Part shown: in pieces, positions 11,285 through 23,700 of the stretch
Numbering within the stretch: the first letter of the stretch is position 1
Layout: each line of letters starts with the position of its first letter
DNA from: Leptidea sinapis
Lineage: Eukaryota; Arthropoda; Insecta; Lepidoptera; Pieridae
Length of the DNA: 64,000 nt
Assembly: GCF_905404315.1 (NCBI RefSeq)
Contig: NC_066292.1
Location: forward strand, 5,890,001 to 5,954,000
Reading direction: 5' to 3'
Program-made: the position numbers and the translations under genes
Notes under the pieces: model-generated
Seen by the model: the letters and a program-made list of their open reading frames with translations, nothing else
Database searches by the model: none
What the model was told of the DNA's origin: nothing

Positions 11285-11842
11285 CGTTCCTTCTTGCCGT
11301 TTATAGGGGGCAAGTTCAAAAAGCTTCCAGTCAACCTTTTTGACAGAAGTGGCAATAAAAGAAAAAAAATAATAAATATTTAACATAAATATTTAATAGT
11401 CATTATTATATTTTTTTATGAAATTAAGGAATGAGACGAGCAGGACGTTCAGCTGATGTTAATTGAAACGCCCTGCCCATTACAATGCAGTGCCGCACAG
11501 GATTCTTGAAAAACTCAAAACTTCTGAGCGGCACTACAATTGCGCTCCTCACCTTGAGACATAAGGTGTTAAGTCTCAGTTGTCCAGTAATTTCACTAGC
11601 TTCTTCTGACTGAAACACAGTAATGTTTACACATATTGTTTCACGGCTGAATTAGGCGCCGATGTGGTACCCATAATCTAGCCGGTATCCTGTGCAAAGG
11701 AGCATCCCACTGGTAAAACGTCTTGCCGGTTATAGGGACAAGTTCAAAAAACTTACAGCCAACCTTTATGCCTGAAGTTGCAATAAAAAAAGAACAATAA
11801 TGTAAAACTAACAAATATTTAACATTAATATGTAATAGACGT
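11285..11842. repeat. Direct repeats of about 120 bp flanking family A copy A4
   Basis: 11285-11404 and 11717-11842 share CTTGCCG(T/G)TTATAGGG, CAAGTTCAAAAA, CCAACCTTT and CAATAAAA, down to AATATTTAACAT. Each is a diverged copy of the same sequence. Confidence 0.6.
11411..11715 (-). repeat. Family A repeat, copy A4
   Basis: Near full length, bracketed by two diverged direct repeats of about 120 bp (11285-11404 and 11717-11842). Confidence 0.85.
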
Positions 11843-12989
11843 TTCCATATAATATGATTTATTCAATGTTTGATCTAGATCTAGGATCACTATAACTTGA
11901 ATAGCGATCGATCAATCAAAACGCTTGTATTGATTGATACAACTGCTTTCCAAACGATATAAACATTTAGCTTTCAAAGCTCTTAAAGTACGAAATTGAT
12001 GACCAAAATAAAATATTATCATCCACGGTAGAATGATTGATTGGTGCTTAACGTATTAAAAGAGTTGGTATCATCCATTAACCTGAGCTATTACCAAGAA
12101 TTATTATTTATTCAGTGCAATTACATCTAAGTTAACTAAATCGATCTTTAAAGATTGTGTGGGATGTTTAATAAAGCACAAATGTTTAATAAATAATTAA
12201 CTTGAAACATAATATGTACATCATAGATAAAGTGTTTATTACAATGCTTTTCTTTGCATTTAAAATGCAATTAAAATATAATATAGAGAAAACAAATTTT
12301 TACAATTCCAGATTGATTATCAACTATCACTACTGATGAAACCAGGAAGGGACTATGATGGATTCAATGCGGAATTTTACGTAGACTGTTAATGGATGGA
12401 TTCCATTGAAAATAAATTTAATTAAATATTAGTATAAAAAAAATTCACCCAATTTAAACCACTTAAGCGCTGTAATTTTTAAATTAGAACATAAATTAAA
12501 AAATTCTGAAAATTACAATAGATATGATTGTACATAATTAGGTATACACTCTGTAATACTTCTTATTCATCATGATGAGGTAGTATAATAAAAAGTTACT
12601 GGGGTACCGAGTTTATATTCACAAATTAATCAACCATCGAAACATTCAAGTCAAATGCTTGTTACCCACTAACAAAAAAGTCCCAATACATCAGAAGTAA
12701 CGAACACTGCAAATATTCAATTCCTTGAATCCAACGCTACTAAAAATATTCGAAGATCACCATGTGCCAAATATCTTACACCTTAATTGTTTTCAGTTTA
12801 CAAATAATAATATTACTACTTTGACTGCGAAAAATATTATTATCATAACATCATATACGAGATACGGGATCGTGTCATTTGGCCTACTTATATAGTTGAT
12901 TGGAATGCAGCCGTTCCGTGACTCCCGTGTGTCTATTAGCTTATGGAGATTTCCAATTGTTACGGAGGCTATGGATAGATAGTGTTTAT
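11843..12989. other. Unc-5 intron 4, nothing recognised
   Basis: AT-rich intronic sequence up to the LINE 3' end. Confidence 0.5.
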
Positions 12990-14540
12990 TTATTTACTTT
13001 ATTAGGACCAATAAACAGTAACACAATAATAATATTTAACTATAACTAATACATAAAAACCTTAATTAATTGTGAAACCAACTACATTAGCCAAAGATAA
13101 ACTATATGAGAGAGAGATAAGCACGTACATCTATATAAACAAAAAATAAAATTTATGTGCTTAGTAACAATTAAAATAGAAAAGAGAAAAAAAAAGATCA
13201 ATATAATAAATGTTATTGTTTATAACATAGGTATCGGTTAGTAGCTTTCATTTACTATATCTATTTAAATTAAATTATGCTATAACATAAAGTTGAATAA
13301 CTAATTTAAACTTTTCAATTTTACTTAGTAGTTATCTTTTAATCATACTACCTAATTTATTTTTTAAAACATCAATAACTTCTACTGTAAAAGAGGAAGC
13401 ACGATTACTGAAAATATCTATGTGTGTAAAGTACTCATTATAATTTTTAAGGAGTCTAAATAACGGTGCACGGAAACCAGCGTTTGTGGAGCATCTATTA
13501 TTTGCAAATAAGTATTTCTTTTTTATAGCACGCACATGTGTCCTAACCGGCACTAAATAGCGTATTTTATTAATAAGATCAATATAGTCGTAGCGATTGT
13601 GACAAATGTCATATAATAGCATCACTTCAAGATAAATTCTTCTAGATTTTAGATCCAAAATGCAATACTTTTTTAACAGTTCATCATAAGAGATGTGACT
13701 GTTATGGCATTTATACTGCATGCATTTTAAAAACTTTTTCTGTATACGTTCTATACTATGAATATACTTTTCATAAAAAGGATTCCATATAGAGACTGCG
13801 TATTCTAGCTGAGATCTTATCAACGTTTTATATAGTATACTTGGTTTTTTAAACTGCTTACTCGATCTTATAACAAAGCCATACATTTTAAAAGCTTTAT
13901 TACAAAAAATATTAATGTGAGTATTTAGGGTCAATTTACAGTCCAGATGTACACCCAGGTCTCTCACGATGTCTACTTTTTTCAGAACAGAAGCATTAAG
14001 TTTGTAGCAATAGTTTGACTTACTGATTTTCCTGGTAAAGACAATATGATGACATTTGTTTATACTTAGTTCAAGTTTATTCAATTCCCAATAGATAGTG
14101 AGACCAACAAGATCTTCTTGTAAACGTTGGTGATCTTCAAAACTGTCAATAATTTGGTATATTCTGAGGTCGTCAGCGTACAAAAGAAATTTATTGAACT
14201 TAAAACACGTGTGAATGTCATTAATAAACAGGATAAACAAAAGCGGGCCTAGAATTGAGCCCTGGGGTACACCAGATGTAACATTAATAGAATTGGACTC
14301 GAAGCCATGTAAAACTTCCTTTTGTGTTCTATTAGTAATGTAAGACTTGAACCATCGCCAAAGATTACCGCGGATTCCATTAAATGCAAGTTTTTCTAAC
14401 AGTTTTTTATGGTCCACTCAAATGCTTTTTTAAGGTCCGTGTATATACTATGTGTTTCTTTATTAGCATCCATATTTTCAAAAAGTTAGCAAAACTAACT
14501 ATCGTAGATCTAACAATGTTGTACTTTTTTACCAGCGCTT
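12990..14540 (-). pseudogene. LINE (Jockey/CR1-type) reverse transcriptase, 5' truncated and frameshifted
   Basis: The uninterrupted part (13332-14417) encodes 361 residues: the reverse transcriptase palm with SGVPQGSILGPLLFILFIND, the catalytic FLLYADDL, and the thumb and C-terminal region to the stop. Just upstream on the minus strand ETHSIYTDLKKAFE (an earlier RT motif) is in a different frame, so a single-base frameshift separates them. The endonuclease and all of ORF1 are absent. The 3' UTR runs down to ATTGGTCCTAATAAAGTAAA near 12990. It lies in unc-5 intron 4, same strand. The family-level name is tentative. Confidence 0.85.
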
Positions 14541-14824
14541 ACGTGTTACATACACCATACGGATCACGAAGGCGTTTTTTTAAGACTCCCCCAAGTTGTG
14601 AAAAAGGTATCTGACTGTTTGGTGCTTAGTGCGGATCTGAAATACGTCAAGAGGAGTAGAGTTAAATATATTTTAGGGAGCCATGAGAGATGCGGTGGTA
14701 GAAATACAATGAAGCGACGTCGCTAGTTAGTTCAAGTGGTCAAACGTTGAACAAAGTAAAATGGTTGATTCAAGATATGTTTACAAGATCAAGTCAAGTC
14801 AAGACACGTTTCGGACTTCATCAG

Positions 14825-14995
14825 AGGTGAAGACTGCCCGCTTCTAGTCCCGATCTTAATCCGCTGGATAATAATTTATGGTCAGTTTTAGAGAGTGCTT
14901 CTTGCTCTAAACGTCTTGATAATTTGGAGTCCCTAAAACAATCCTTACGATTGGCAGTGAAGAAATGTAACAGTATTTATGGCCAGACTAAGTAT
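14825..14995 (+). pseudogene. Tc1/mariner-type transposase C-terminal remnant
   Basis: Frame from about 14843 reads SSPDLNPLDNNLWSVLES..., then NLESLKQSLRLAVKK. SPDLNP(L/I)D is the conserved block containing the last catalytic acidic residue of mariner-type transposases. No terminal repeats or N-terminal part were found. Confidence 0.75.
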
Positions 14996-15844
14996 AGAAT
15001 AAAAACCAATATAATCATCATGATAATGAAAAATCGTAACATCAGAACATCAAAGGAAACATCCAAATACAACTCATTTTTCATTCAAGTAAATGCATAT
15101 ATCTGTGTTCAAAAAGTTAAAATATCTCCCCAATTAGTGACTTCCATGCGCTTGTTTGTGTTTTAAATATTTCACGATGGTAATTAATTTCATGAAATAT
15201 GTGATCCATCAAAGGGGTTTTGCGTGACAACAGAACACGTCAAAGTTGCAATGTTACACGGAAAATTTAATAAACATCTGATGAATTGTAATATTTCACG
15301 AAAATGTTTTAAAATAAAAATTACAAAGCTTTGATGTGAGTGAGAAACATTTGTCCAACATTAACATCTAAAACATTTAACTAATCTACACTTTTACAAT
15401 TTTTAAATTAAACCATTACACTCTTCGTTTAGAATACATGCCGCCGAATTTAAATATGGATCAACCACACGCCATATCCACGAACTTAAATATAATTATC
15501 AACTCTTCAATGAACTTTCTTCTAAATTTAACCAAACGAGAATGCATTTATTTAAATAAAACATTTTCATAGCATTACAACGTCATTTTAATGCGCGTAA
15601 AATTAATCTAATAATAAGTATTTTATTTATTTAATTATGGAATATACTATTGTAGAATGAGCTTCCTTGTGAGCAATTTCGGCGACATGGGTATTTCTTT
15701 TCTTCGAAGGAAGTTTATGTTGATATTACAAGAGAAAATGGGTAGTTGTTGTGATTGTTTTCCTAATCCCATACGCACTTAGGTCCATATTAAAAAACAA
15801 AAAATTAAATCACAATTAATATACACATATTATAATATACTATA
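14996..15844. other. Unc-5 intron 4, nothing recognised
   Basis: No repeat shared with the rest of the window and no coding signal. Confidence 0.5.
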
Positions 15845-16205
15845 TACTAGCAGACCCGACAGACGTTGCTCTGTAGATCTTAAAAAAAATACTGTTATAT
15901 AGGAATTTGCCAATAATATTTCAAAACATCAAGAATGATTTCGTAAAAAATGCTCCCTGTTGTTATAATGAAATTGTTTCACAGCGGAACTGTCAAACCC
16001 TGCGTCACTAAATTCTCTCATAGAAAATATGTCCATACAAAACAAATATTGAAAATAAAAATAATTAGGGGTCCCAAATCGAAATAAAAACTATCCTATC
16101 TCTCAAGGTGGACGAAACTGCACATGAAGTAATCCTTATAAAAATCCGTTCATTAGTTTAGGATTCCATCGCGGACAAACAACGTGTCACGTAATTTATA
16201 TATAT
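15845..16205 (+). repeat. Interspersed repeat family C, copy 1
   Basis: Begins CTAGCAGACCCGACAGACGT and ends GGACAAACAACGTGTCACG plus TAATTTA. The head resembles family B (CTAGCTGACCCG), the rest differs. Confidence 0.8.
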
Positions 16206-16321
16206 TAAGATTACTTCCAGACCGGAAAGACGTAAACCACAAAAATCTAGAGTTAAACTTAAAATTGTATTTAACTTAAAACCTACTTCAAAAAAGGGGT
16301 TTAAAAAGGACGGTAGATAAT

Positions 16322-16553
16322 ATAATAATTATAATATTGACACACTTCACACAAATTATCTTGCCCCAAGTTTTAAGCATATATAGCCTGTGTGATGGGT
16401 TACAAGACAATGATATATTTAATACAACATACTTACTTAAACATGCATAAATTCATATAAACATACATAATTACATTTAAACATCCATGACTCGGAAACA
16501 AACATCCATATTCATCATATAAATGCTTGCACCTACCGGGATTCGAACCGGGA
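16322..16553 (-). repeat. tRNA-derived SINE (Metulj type), copy 3, 5' truncated
   Basis: Minus-strand body plus B box only (CCCGGTTCGAATCCCGGTAG). The A box is missing. Confidence 0.85.
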
Positions 16554-17192
16554 TAGATATATTATGTGTTTATTTGTTTGTATTTAGGAAGTTATCATTC
16601 AAGGCATCTTTTCCTGTTTTGTGGTTAAGAGCCCTTAATAAGCGATTGGAGATTTTCTGGAAATAAGAACTACAATAGAATCAGTTTGAAACTTATTTAC
16701 CAAAGTCCGTTTTGGACACTCTAATTGGAGAGGTTGTTCCGGTTACGCCGTGGCCGGGAGTAATTAACTTTGTTAGAGGGTCCGAACTTAGCGTGCAGGA
16801 AGTATTGTATATGTGTGATAATTGTGAGTGGTGTTAGCGCTTCATATTCAATTTTAATTGAATGACAGCAAACGTTGGAAGTGCAATTGCCTTTTTAATA
16901 AACATTTGTACTCTGACCCTTTTAAATTGGATTTTATCACGCCTTATTGCACTATCTACAGTTTACATAAATCATTGTTGTTCTAAGTTACAATTGGCAC
17001 TAGTTACTTTTAACACCAATAGATGGCACTAATTTGTAATTTTTATTGACTTTCATACACAACATAATATTGAATATTTTACTTGGAACACTTTTTGATT
17101 TTCGATTTGGCGCTACTAGAAAATAACTGGCCAACTTGTGAATTCTCAAAGCAATTGTTATCAAGAAAATTTGATAGGACGTAATGTGTTTT

Positions 17193-17514
17193 ACCAGTGG
17201 GAGGCTCCTTTGCACAGGATGCCGGCTAGATTATGGGTACCACAACGGCGCCTATTTCTGCCATGACGCAGTTATGTGTAAGCATTAAGTATTATGTTTC
17301 GGTCTGAAGGGCGCCGTAGCTAGTGAAATGACTGGGCAAATGGGACTTAAAATCTTACGTCACAAAGTGACGAGCCCAGTTGTAGTGCCGCTCAGAATTT
17401 TTGGGGTTTTTCAAGAATCCTGAGTGGCACTGCATTGTAATGGGCAGGGCGTACCAATTACCATCAGCTGAACGTCCTGCTCGTCTCGTCCCTTATTTTC
17501 ATAAGAAAAAAAAA
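17193..17514 (+). repeat. Family A repeat, copy A5
   Basis: Full length, from CCAGTGGGAGGCTCC to ATTTTCATAAGAAAAAAAAA. The second hairpin has a G-U pair (CTGAGTGGCAC). Confidence 0.85.
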
Positions 17515-18009
17515 CAATGTGATCTTTTATAACTGAGCTATATTGTCGGGTAGTCGTAATATTATAGCGGAAATAGTGTTGATGGTAATGTGATAACTTA
17601 CAATTACGCCTTACAACTAACAAGCAAACATTGAATTTCGAACGTGCCGCGTCAGATGATCGCAATCTCTTAGGCGCCATATTTTCAAGATGGCGTGGGC
17701 GCATTCCTAATGACTCTCCCATGCGCCTGCGCATCTATAATTGCAAGCCAGCGCGCCCTTTGATCTGCTTGAAGTATGGTTATTATAGAGGACCGAGGGT
17801 AGAAGCGCTAAATGGCATTCAATTGTTGTTCGAAGTAATAATACTCATTTGATGCTTGTTAGCGATTACTGGGATACTTTCTAAATAAAGACGATATTTA
17901 AATTTTTTAACATCTAGATAAAAATCACCTTAACTCTAGCTGTTCGTGTTCCGAGATGGTAAATAACAGTAAGCAATCAAACAAAAAATAAAATAACTTA
18001 AAAATATTT

Positions 18010-18106
18010 TATTTAATACACCTCTTATGCAACGTAATCGGTGTATATACATAAAAAATACCGACTGCATTGTGAACCTCCTCCTTTTTGAAGTCGGTTA
18101 AAAATA
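18010..18106 (-). repeat. Dispersed 'CCGACTTCAAAAAGGAGGAG' repeat, copy 2
   Basis: Reverse complement of 37826-37906 with a longer flank. Confidence 0.65.
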
Positions 18107-18269
18107 TTGAAATAAATTGTAAAAAAAAATTAAACATAAACCACTGTCTAGCTTCTATACTTATATCATCACCGTATCTTTGAAGAAGCATCCTTTATTA
18201 ATGGAATGGAAAACTTACTTACATTAAGAAAAAGGTGTATTAAATTTATTTTGCGATGTTGTATATTCA

Positions 18270-18590
18270 GAATTTTGCACCCATTTCACCTTCGCACGAC
18301 ACGCCACAAGTTAGGATAACATCCCTACCATCTGGATGTGTGGCGGTCCTCCACAGTGCGGTTTTTAAGGAGCTTTCTTCCTCGTACTACGAAGCTATGG
18401 AATGAGCTTCCTTGTGCGGTGTTTCCGGGACGTTACGACATGGGTACCTTCAAGAAAAGCGCGTACACCTTCCTTAAAGGCCGGCAACGCTCTTGTGATT
18501 CCTCTGGTGTTGCAAGAGAGTGTGGGCGGCGGTGATCACTTAACACCAGGTGACCCGTACGCTCGTTGGTCCTCCTATTCCATTAAAAAA
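18270..18590 (+). pseudogene. LINE family K 3' end
   Basis: Encodes SSTVRFLRSFLPRTTKLWNE, then LPCAVFPGRYDMGTFKKSAY. The 3' tail CTTAACACCAGGTGACCCGT is followed by an A-rich end near 18590. Confidence 0.75.
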
Positions 18591-18888
18591 AAAACAAATG
18601 TGATAATGCAAGTCAGCTTAAATATAAAGAATATGCAGTATAAAGAATTTAGATCTAAATTCTCTTGTCGTAGTCAACTTCAATTAACATAACAATATTG
18701 TAGTCGACTCACATTTTCACATATCTTAAGCTTTCGATATTACCTATATATAATTCACAGTAATATTGCATTAAGCCACCATTAGTGTTTGAAATTTAAT
18801 GTAATTTGTAAACCACTGGTCTCCGAGCAGTTAAACTATAATTTGTGTGACCGAATGTATGCTAAGCGTTAAAATTATAATGTCTTAC

Positions 18889-18967
18889 CGTATACAGTCA
18901 ATGTGGTGGACTCTGATATACGTTTGCCCGCTATGTTCTCCGCCACGCAACTGTAGTTTGCCATGTC
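18889..18967 (-). CDS. unc-5: unc-5 coding exon 4: end of second Ig domain
   Basis: A 79-nt exon too short for ORF callers, found because exon 3 ended mid-domain. Acceptor ATTTTCCAG, donor GTAAGACA. It reads DMANYSCVAENIAGKR and then a beta strand ending TLTVY (residues 278-303). D-x-A-N-Y-x-C is the classic end of an Ig domain, with Cys284 as partner of Cys235. It enters in phase 0 and leaves with one base (G), which joins TT of exon 5 to make Val304. The resulting YVNGGW junction between the second Ig and the TSP1 repeat is typical of UNC5 proteins. Confidence 0.95.
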
Positions 18968-19070
18968 CTGGAAAATAGGTAAATGTTAGACTTACAGACA
19001 GACAGTACGCTTAATTTATGTCGTATGTAGTTAGCCGAGGAACAGTTAATTACACAGACCAGTATAAATA

Positions 19071-19379
19071 CCACTGGACAGGCTGTTCCATATGTTTGAC
19101 AGCAAAATTTTTGTGCCTATTTGAAGCGCCACTCCCAAGCGTCCAGAGAGTATTTTTGCATTTTGAATTAATTTCGTTTGTTTTCCGCGTTATTTATAGT
19201 TCAAGAATCAACTTAATAAAGTTCACAATTGTTTTTGTAGTTTCCCACTATCTATCGATGTTTGCTGAGGTTGTTATCACTAGTTTTAGTACGGCAGACT
19301 CTCGCTACTTGGCCAACAGCGCCAACATGGAGAATATCAAACAGGCACACAAGCACTATGACAGCCGCCAGTCCAGTGG
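19071..19379. mobile_element. TA-flanked MITE (family G), copy 1
   Basis: Ends CCACTGGACAGGC... and ...GCCAGTCCAGTGG form terminal inverted repeats, with TA on both sides. It starts 104 bp upstream (in unc-5 sense) of exon 4. A TA duplication fits a Tc1/mariner-type origin, but no transposase is present to confirm this. Confidence 0.6.
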
Positions 19380-19589
19380 TATATAGATGTCAGTGGTCAC
19401 TTATCATCATAGTCCAATTTTAGATCAGTTAAATAAATTCAAAAACACTTGCAGCCTTTATGAACGCCTAAAATTACTGACGAAATTTAGTTTTGTGAAT
19501 GATGTTTTCATTTAAGTCGCTATCAACGTTATTCAAGTATCGAATTGTATTTAATTTATAATTATATGAATTTTGCTAAGTGACACTTA

Positions 19590-19790
19590 TAACATCCTAC
19601 TAATATTATAAATGTGAAAGTTTGTATGTCTGGATGTATGTTTGAACTTCTTTAACGCAAAATCTACTGAATAGATATTGATGAAACTTTACAATAATAT
19701 AGCTTACACACCAGAATAACAAATAAAATATTAGGGTTAGGCTATAATTTATAAAACTATAGTGTGAATTATACAAAATATAAAAGAAGT
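19590..19790 (-). repeat. Retroelement tail related to family B
   Basis: Starts at CCTACTAATATTATAAATGT and ends with a segment resembling the family B head (TATAAAACTATAGTGTGAAT). Confidence 0.5.
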
Positions 19791-20069
19791 GTGATTGTTA
19801 CTAATGAATACAACTAGCGCCATCTCTTATCAACTAGCAAGCACAAGATCAGTACAATTTATATGACAAAACAACGTTTGCCATGTCAGCTAGTAATCTG
19901 TTTGTTATTTTTTAATTTGTGATTGATCGGATTGGACTTAAACAAAACTTTAACTGTCACTGGAAGCTTGCCACAATATATAGGTAACATTGAAAACATT
20001 AAAATTGGGTCAACTAGTTATTGAGATTTATTTTGCAAAATAATTTTGCTGTTTGGGTTTTTGAGTAAA

Positions 20070-20117
20070 CAGCTCCTGAAGATGCCTCATGTAATGGCTA
20101 AATCCGTGTCGAAGTGA
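20070..20117 (+). ncRNA. Diverged hammerhead-like motif (beta-related subfamily)
   Basis: Core CUGAAGA at 20076-20082 (N7 is A, allowed), extra U, stem II reduced to GCC/GGC, then UAAA (G12 to U) and a decayed stem III AUCC/GUGU. The cleavage triplet GUC ends at 20110. Stem I keeps the beta layout (two pairs, 2x2 internal loop, two pairs) although its sequence differs. Likely a dead copy of a sister family. Confidence 0.4.
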
Positions 20118-20360
20118 AACTTAGTGCAAACTGTTATAATACTTTAAATCTGTAATTTATGTCAAAGTGGTATTAAAAAGTTAATGTCACCATAAATATA
20201 TTATAACTTTCGTGAAGGTTTCCAAGGAATAATAAAGTTGTCATCAACACATAATATCAAATCTAAGGAGTATATTATGTGTATTATTGAACTTTTAAGT
20301 AAATTACACCACAATTCAAAAAACATATCGCCTGATACTCTAACATTGTTATATCACCTT

Positions 20361-20710
20361 ACTAGCTGACCCGGCAAACGTTGTTTTGCCATATAAAGTA
20401 TAATTCACGCGATAGTTTTATAAGTATAAAATATTGCCCATATTATAGCCTGTACATCATTTTGTTCTATTGTCAATAGTATTTGCAGCGCACGCAAAAA
20501 TAGGTTTTCGATTTTACACCTTGTGTTACAAAATAGCAATTTTATTACGGATCCCTAATTTTGAAAAAAAAACATAGCCTATAGCCTTCCTCGATAAATG
20601 GACTACCCAACACTGAAAGAATCATTCAAATCGGACCAGTAGTACCAGAGATTAGCGCGTTCAAACAAACAAATAAACAAACACTGCAGCTTTATAATAT
20701 TAGTATAGAT
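20361..20710 (+). repeat. Interspersed repeat family B, copy 1
   Basis: Begins ACTAGCTGACCCGGCAAACG and ends CAGCTTTATAATATTAGTA with TAGAT. Non-coding. The ACTAATATTATAAA terminus is common to a group of lepidopteran retroelement tails. The exact class is not resolved. Confidence 0.8.
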
Positions 20711-23700
20711 AGTATAGATTTACAAAGTAAACAATATCATGTTATATTTTAAAACAAACCTATTAAAGCTAGCAAAGTGACAATATCAAGCGAAGAGCAC
20801 GCAAGGGAGACGTGTACTACACAACGAAACACGAATCAACACATTTGCATTGAAAGAGAATATCAAATATTCACACGTACTATTTAAATTTCATATAACA
20901 TCGTCGGAGTATCGACAAATATTTAAATGAGATAAATTTTAAAATGATCTCTAGATACTGTAGAGATATTTTAAGAAATATTTACCACAGCTGCATAACT
21001 GAGCACTTATTAGAAAAACTGATCAAATGTTGCAGACCTGGTCAACTCATTACACATGACATGCACCCTCAGCAGCTTTTTCAGAATTTTAACAGAAACA
21101 AGATGGTGCTTCATCAGTATACCCTTTGTAGGGCCCGTTATGGGAATAGGTTGATACAGGTATTCACCAGAGCCTTTTTGAGTATTTAATTTTAAACAAC
21201 CGCAATGGCCTAGTGCGGGTAGTGCGACAAAGAACGCAATACCGGAAACCGAATAAACCGGTCCGCGATAGCTTCATGTCATCTAAGAAGCATCAAATAA
21301 TACATGATATAAATAAAAAATGGCATAACGGAGGGTATTTGATAACTCAAATAATTTTAAAGGCTTAATACACTTTCACGTCCCAGTAGCTATCATATGC
21401 ATAATATAACCTATACCTATGTTCCAAATTTATGTTATGTTCTGCAAAAAGTATGGAGAGCTCCAGTTTCCGCAATTAAACTCCTGAGTTTGTACATTTT
21501 ACGTACATCGTTGACCAGATAATCCGACGAGTCAAGCTCTTTTCTAAAGTTCAGAACCTTCCTGGCATGTTCACAAAATTCTCAGAAGCATTTTTTTTGA
21601 AGATTTGTGCAGAGAACATAAATTTTCAATGTGTTTACGTTTTTGTTATATCACGTTACGTTACGTCAGAGGCCAAGAAACATGGTTGATAAGTTTGTAG
21701 CGTTGAAAGAAGTACTCGTAATTACACAACCTACAAAAATGGGAAAAAAATTTAACAAAATGATGTAAATACAAATGTATGGACCGGCAATTCACAGTTT
21801 GCCATTGGACAGAACTAACGGCAGCAATCCATTCCAGTCACGTGACAACTGAAGTTATTTGATAGATGTACTCGTGGTTCTACTCACTATTTACTCCATC
21901 ACTGAATCCATTTTAAACACTGGATGATTTTAATCATTTTACTACAGCATTAACAAATTCTTAGACGACTTACGCCTAAATATAGAATTTAGTGAAAACA
22001 AACCAACCAAGAAAACGCAATGTTAAAAATATTCAATAATTTTCTTAGTTCATTTTTATTTAATAATGCTACGACTAATATCTGTTACATAATTAAATTG
22101 TGAAAAGCATTTTTACGGCAACTTGCACAACTATTGCAGAAAAACCTCGTAACTAACAAAATTAAACACTAAATTATGCTGTAAACATAATATTTAATTA
22201 AGAAAATTATGTTCCGTCCGAGATAACGTTACCGAGGTTGACACTGCTGCAATTAATACATGTCTCGCCACAAAGGGTAATTAGAAGAGTGCTTTGTAGG
22301 AAACAGGAGATGGTGTGAGCTATTTGCAATTCTACCGCGAAACCGGAGTTCATTATGTGGGACACTCGGCTGTGATTACAAGCCTGGGACTGACGTTTAA
22401 GTGGATAATTACTGTACGGCTGTCAATATGGAGTAATTGTTGAGTATGTAGGCTATGTGGTGCAATTACCGCTCTTTACATACTAAAGGTCTACTTTAAA
22501 TCATTTCAAGGACATTATAATATTATGGCCCAAGGTTATACAAAATTATGTTTTTTTGTATATATAAAAATCTGTTCATGTTTGAAGATGAGACGCTTCT
22601 ATTTTATGTTTTTGCTTTTTTCATATTCTTATTTCGGAACTGGAATACTCGAGATCAATAATCCGTTAAAATAAATAACATTAAAGTCCTAACCGACGTG
22701 TCATCGAGATGACCGACGAACATACTGTGCATAGTACCAATAAAGTGTGCCGATCAGTTTTACATGTTGCTTTCGGAATTTCAAAAACACTCACGCCTTT
22801 TTAAATGACCAACGGTACTGCGATGCACGTTCGGAAAATTTATTTGTTACTTTGCATTTATTCTAACTATAAGCAACTGTACTACATAAAGTACGTATGT
22901 GATGTTGGTAACCAACTAAGGGAAAGGTTACAGGTAATTTAATATTTTCATTTTAATAAAGTCTTTAGTTGTACTCTATATGAAACAAGAATTAAATATT
23001 ATGATATCATTAACAAATTTTTCACCAAAAAGTCTACAATTATAACACAATAATTCTAAAAATTTTATTTTTTTATTTTGAACATTGTTGTTATTACACT
23101 AATTCAAATGAATATCAAATCACTTATTAAAAGCCAAAACTACCAAACATTCGAAAAAGTATTCCTCAGACCTAGTGGCCGAATACGTATTTTTTTATAA
23201 ACAGTGTACCATACCTTCATATTATTAATAAATTCGATTATGTACCAAGATCAAATTTTCATATCTTTTCAAATTGAACTTTCACTTTCGTCATATTTTT
23301 CAAACTTTTCCCTCAGTCATACTTCCGTGAACTGTTCCACATCTTTCACGCTCCGTAACTTTTCAATTACAAACTCACTACAATTTTCATACCCCAAAGT
23401 GATTAATTATACCGTGGCAAACTTTCAACTTCGTCCATTCTTCAGCACTATTGTTTTATTCATGTCAGGATAAACTTAGAGATAATATTTCATTCGTTTT
23501 TATTACATCGTGCCTTCGATAAACTAATTTATTCCAAGTTATATCAACGCTTGGGAATGCTATTGTATCTTCTTCTACCGCAACATCTCCATAAGACTTC
23601 TCATTTGCATCTTTATGCCTCGATAATTATAAACATCATATACAATGACTTAAATATTTGTGAGGTTTATAATGCAATAAAAAGATATTATGATCAGATT

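Noticed and set aside
19018..19386. 122-codon open frame close to unc-5 exon 4
   Set aside because: Coincides with MITE family G, and the second copy at 34.4 kb does not keep the frame.
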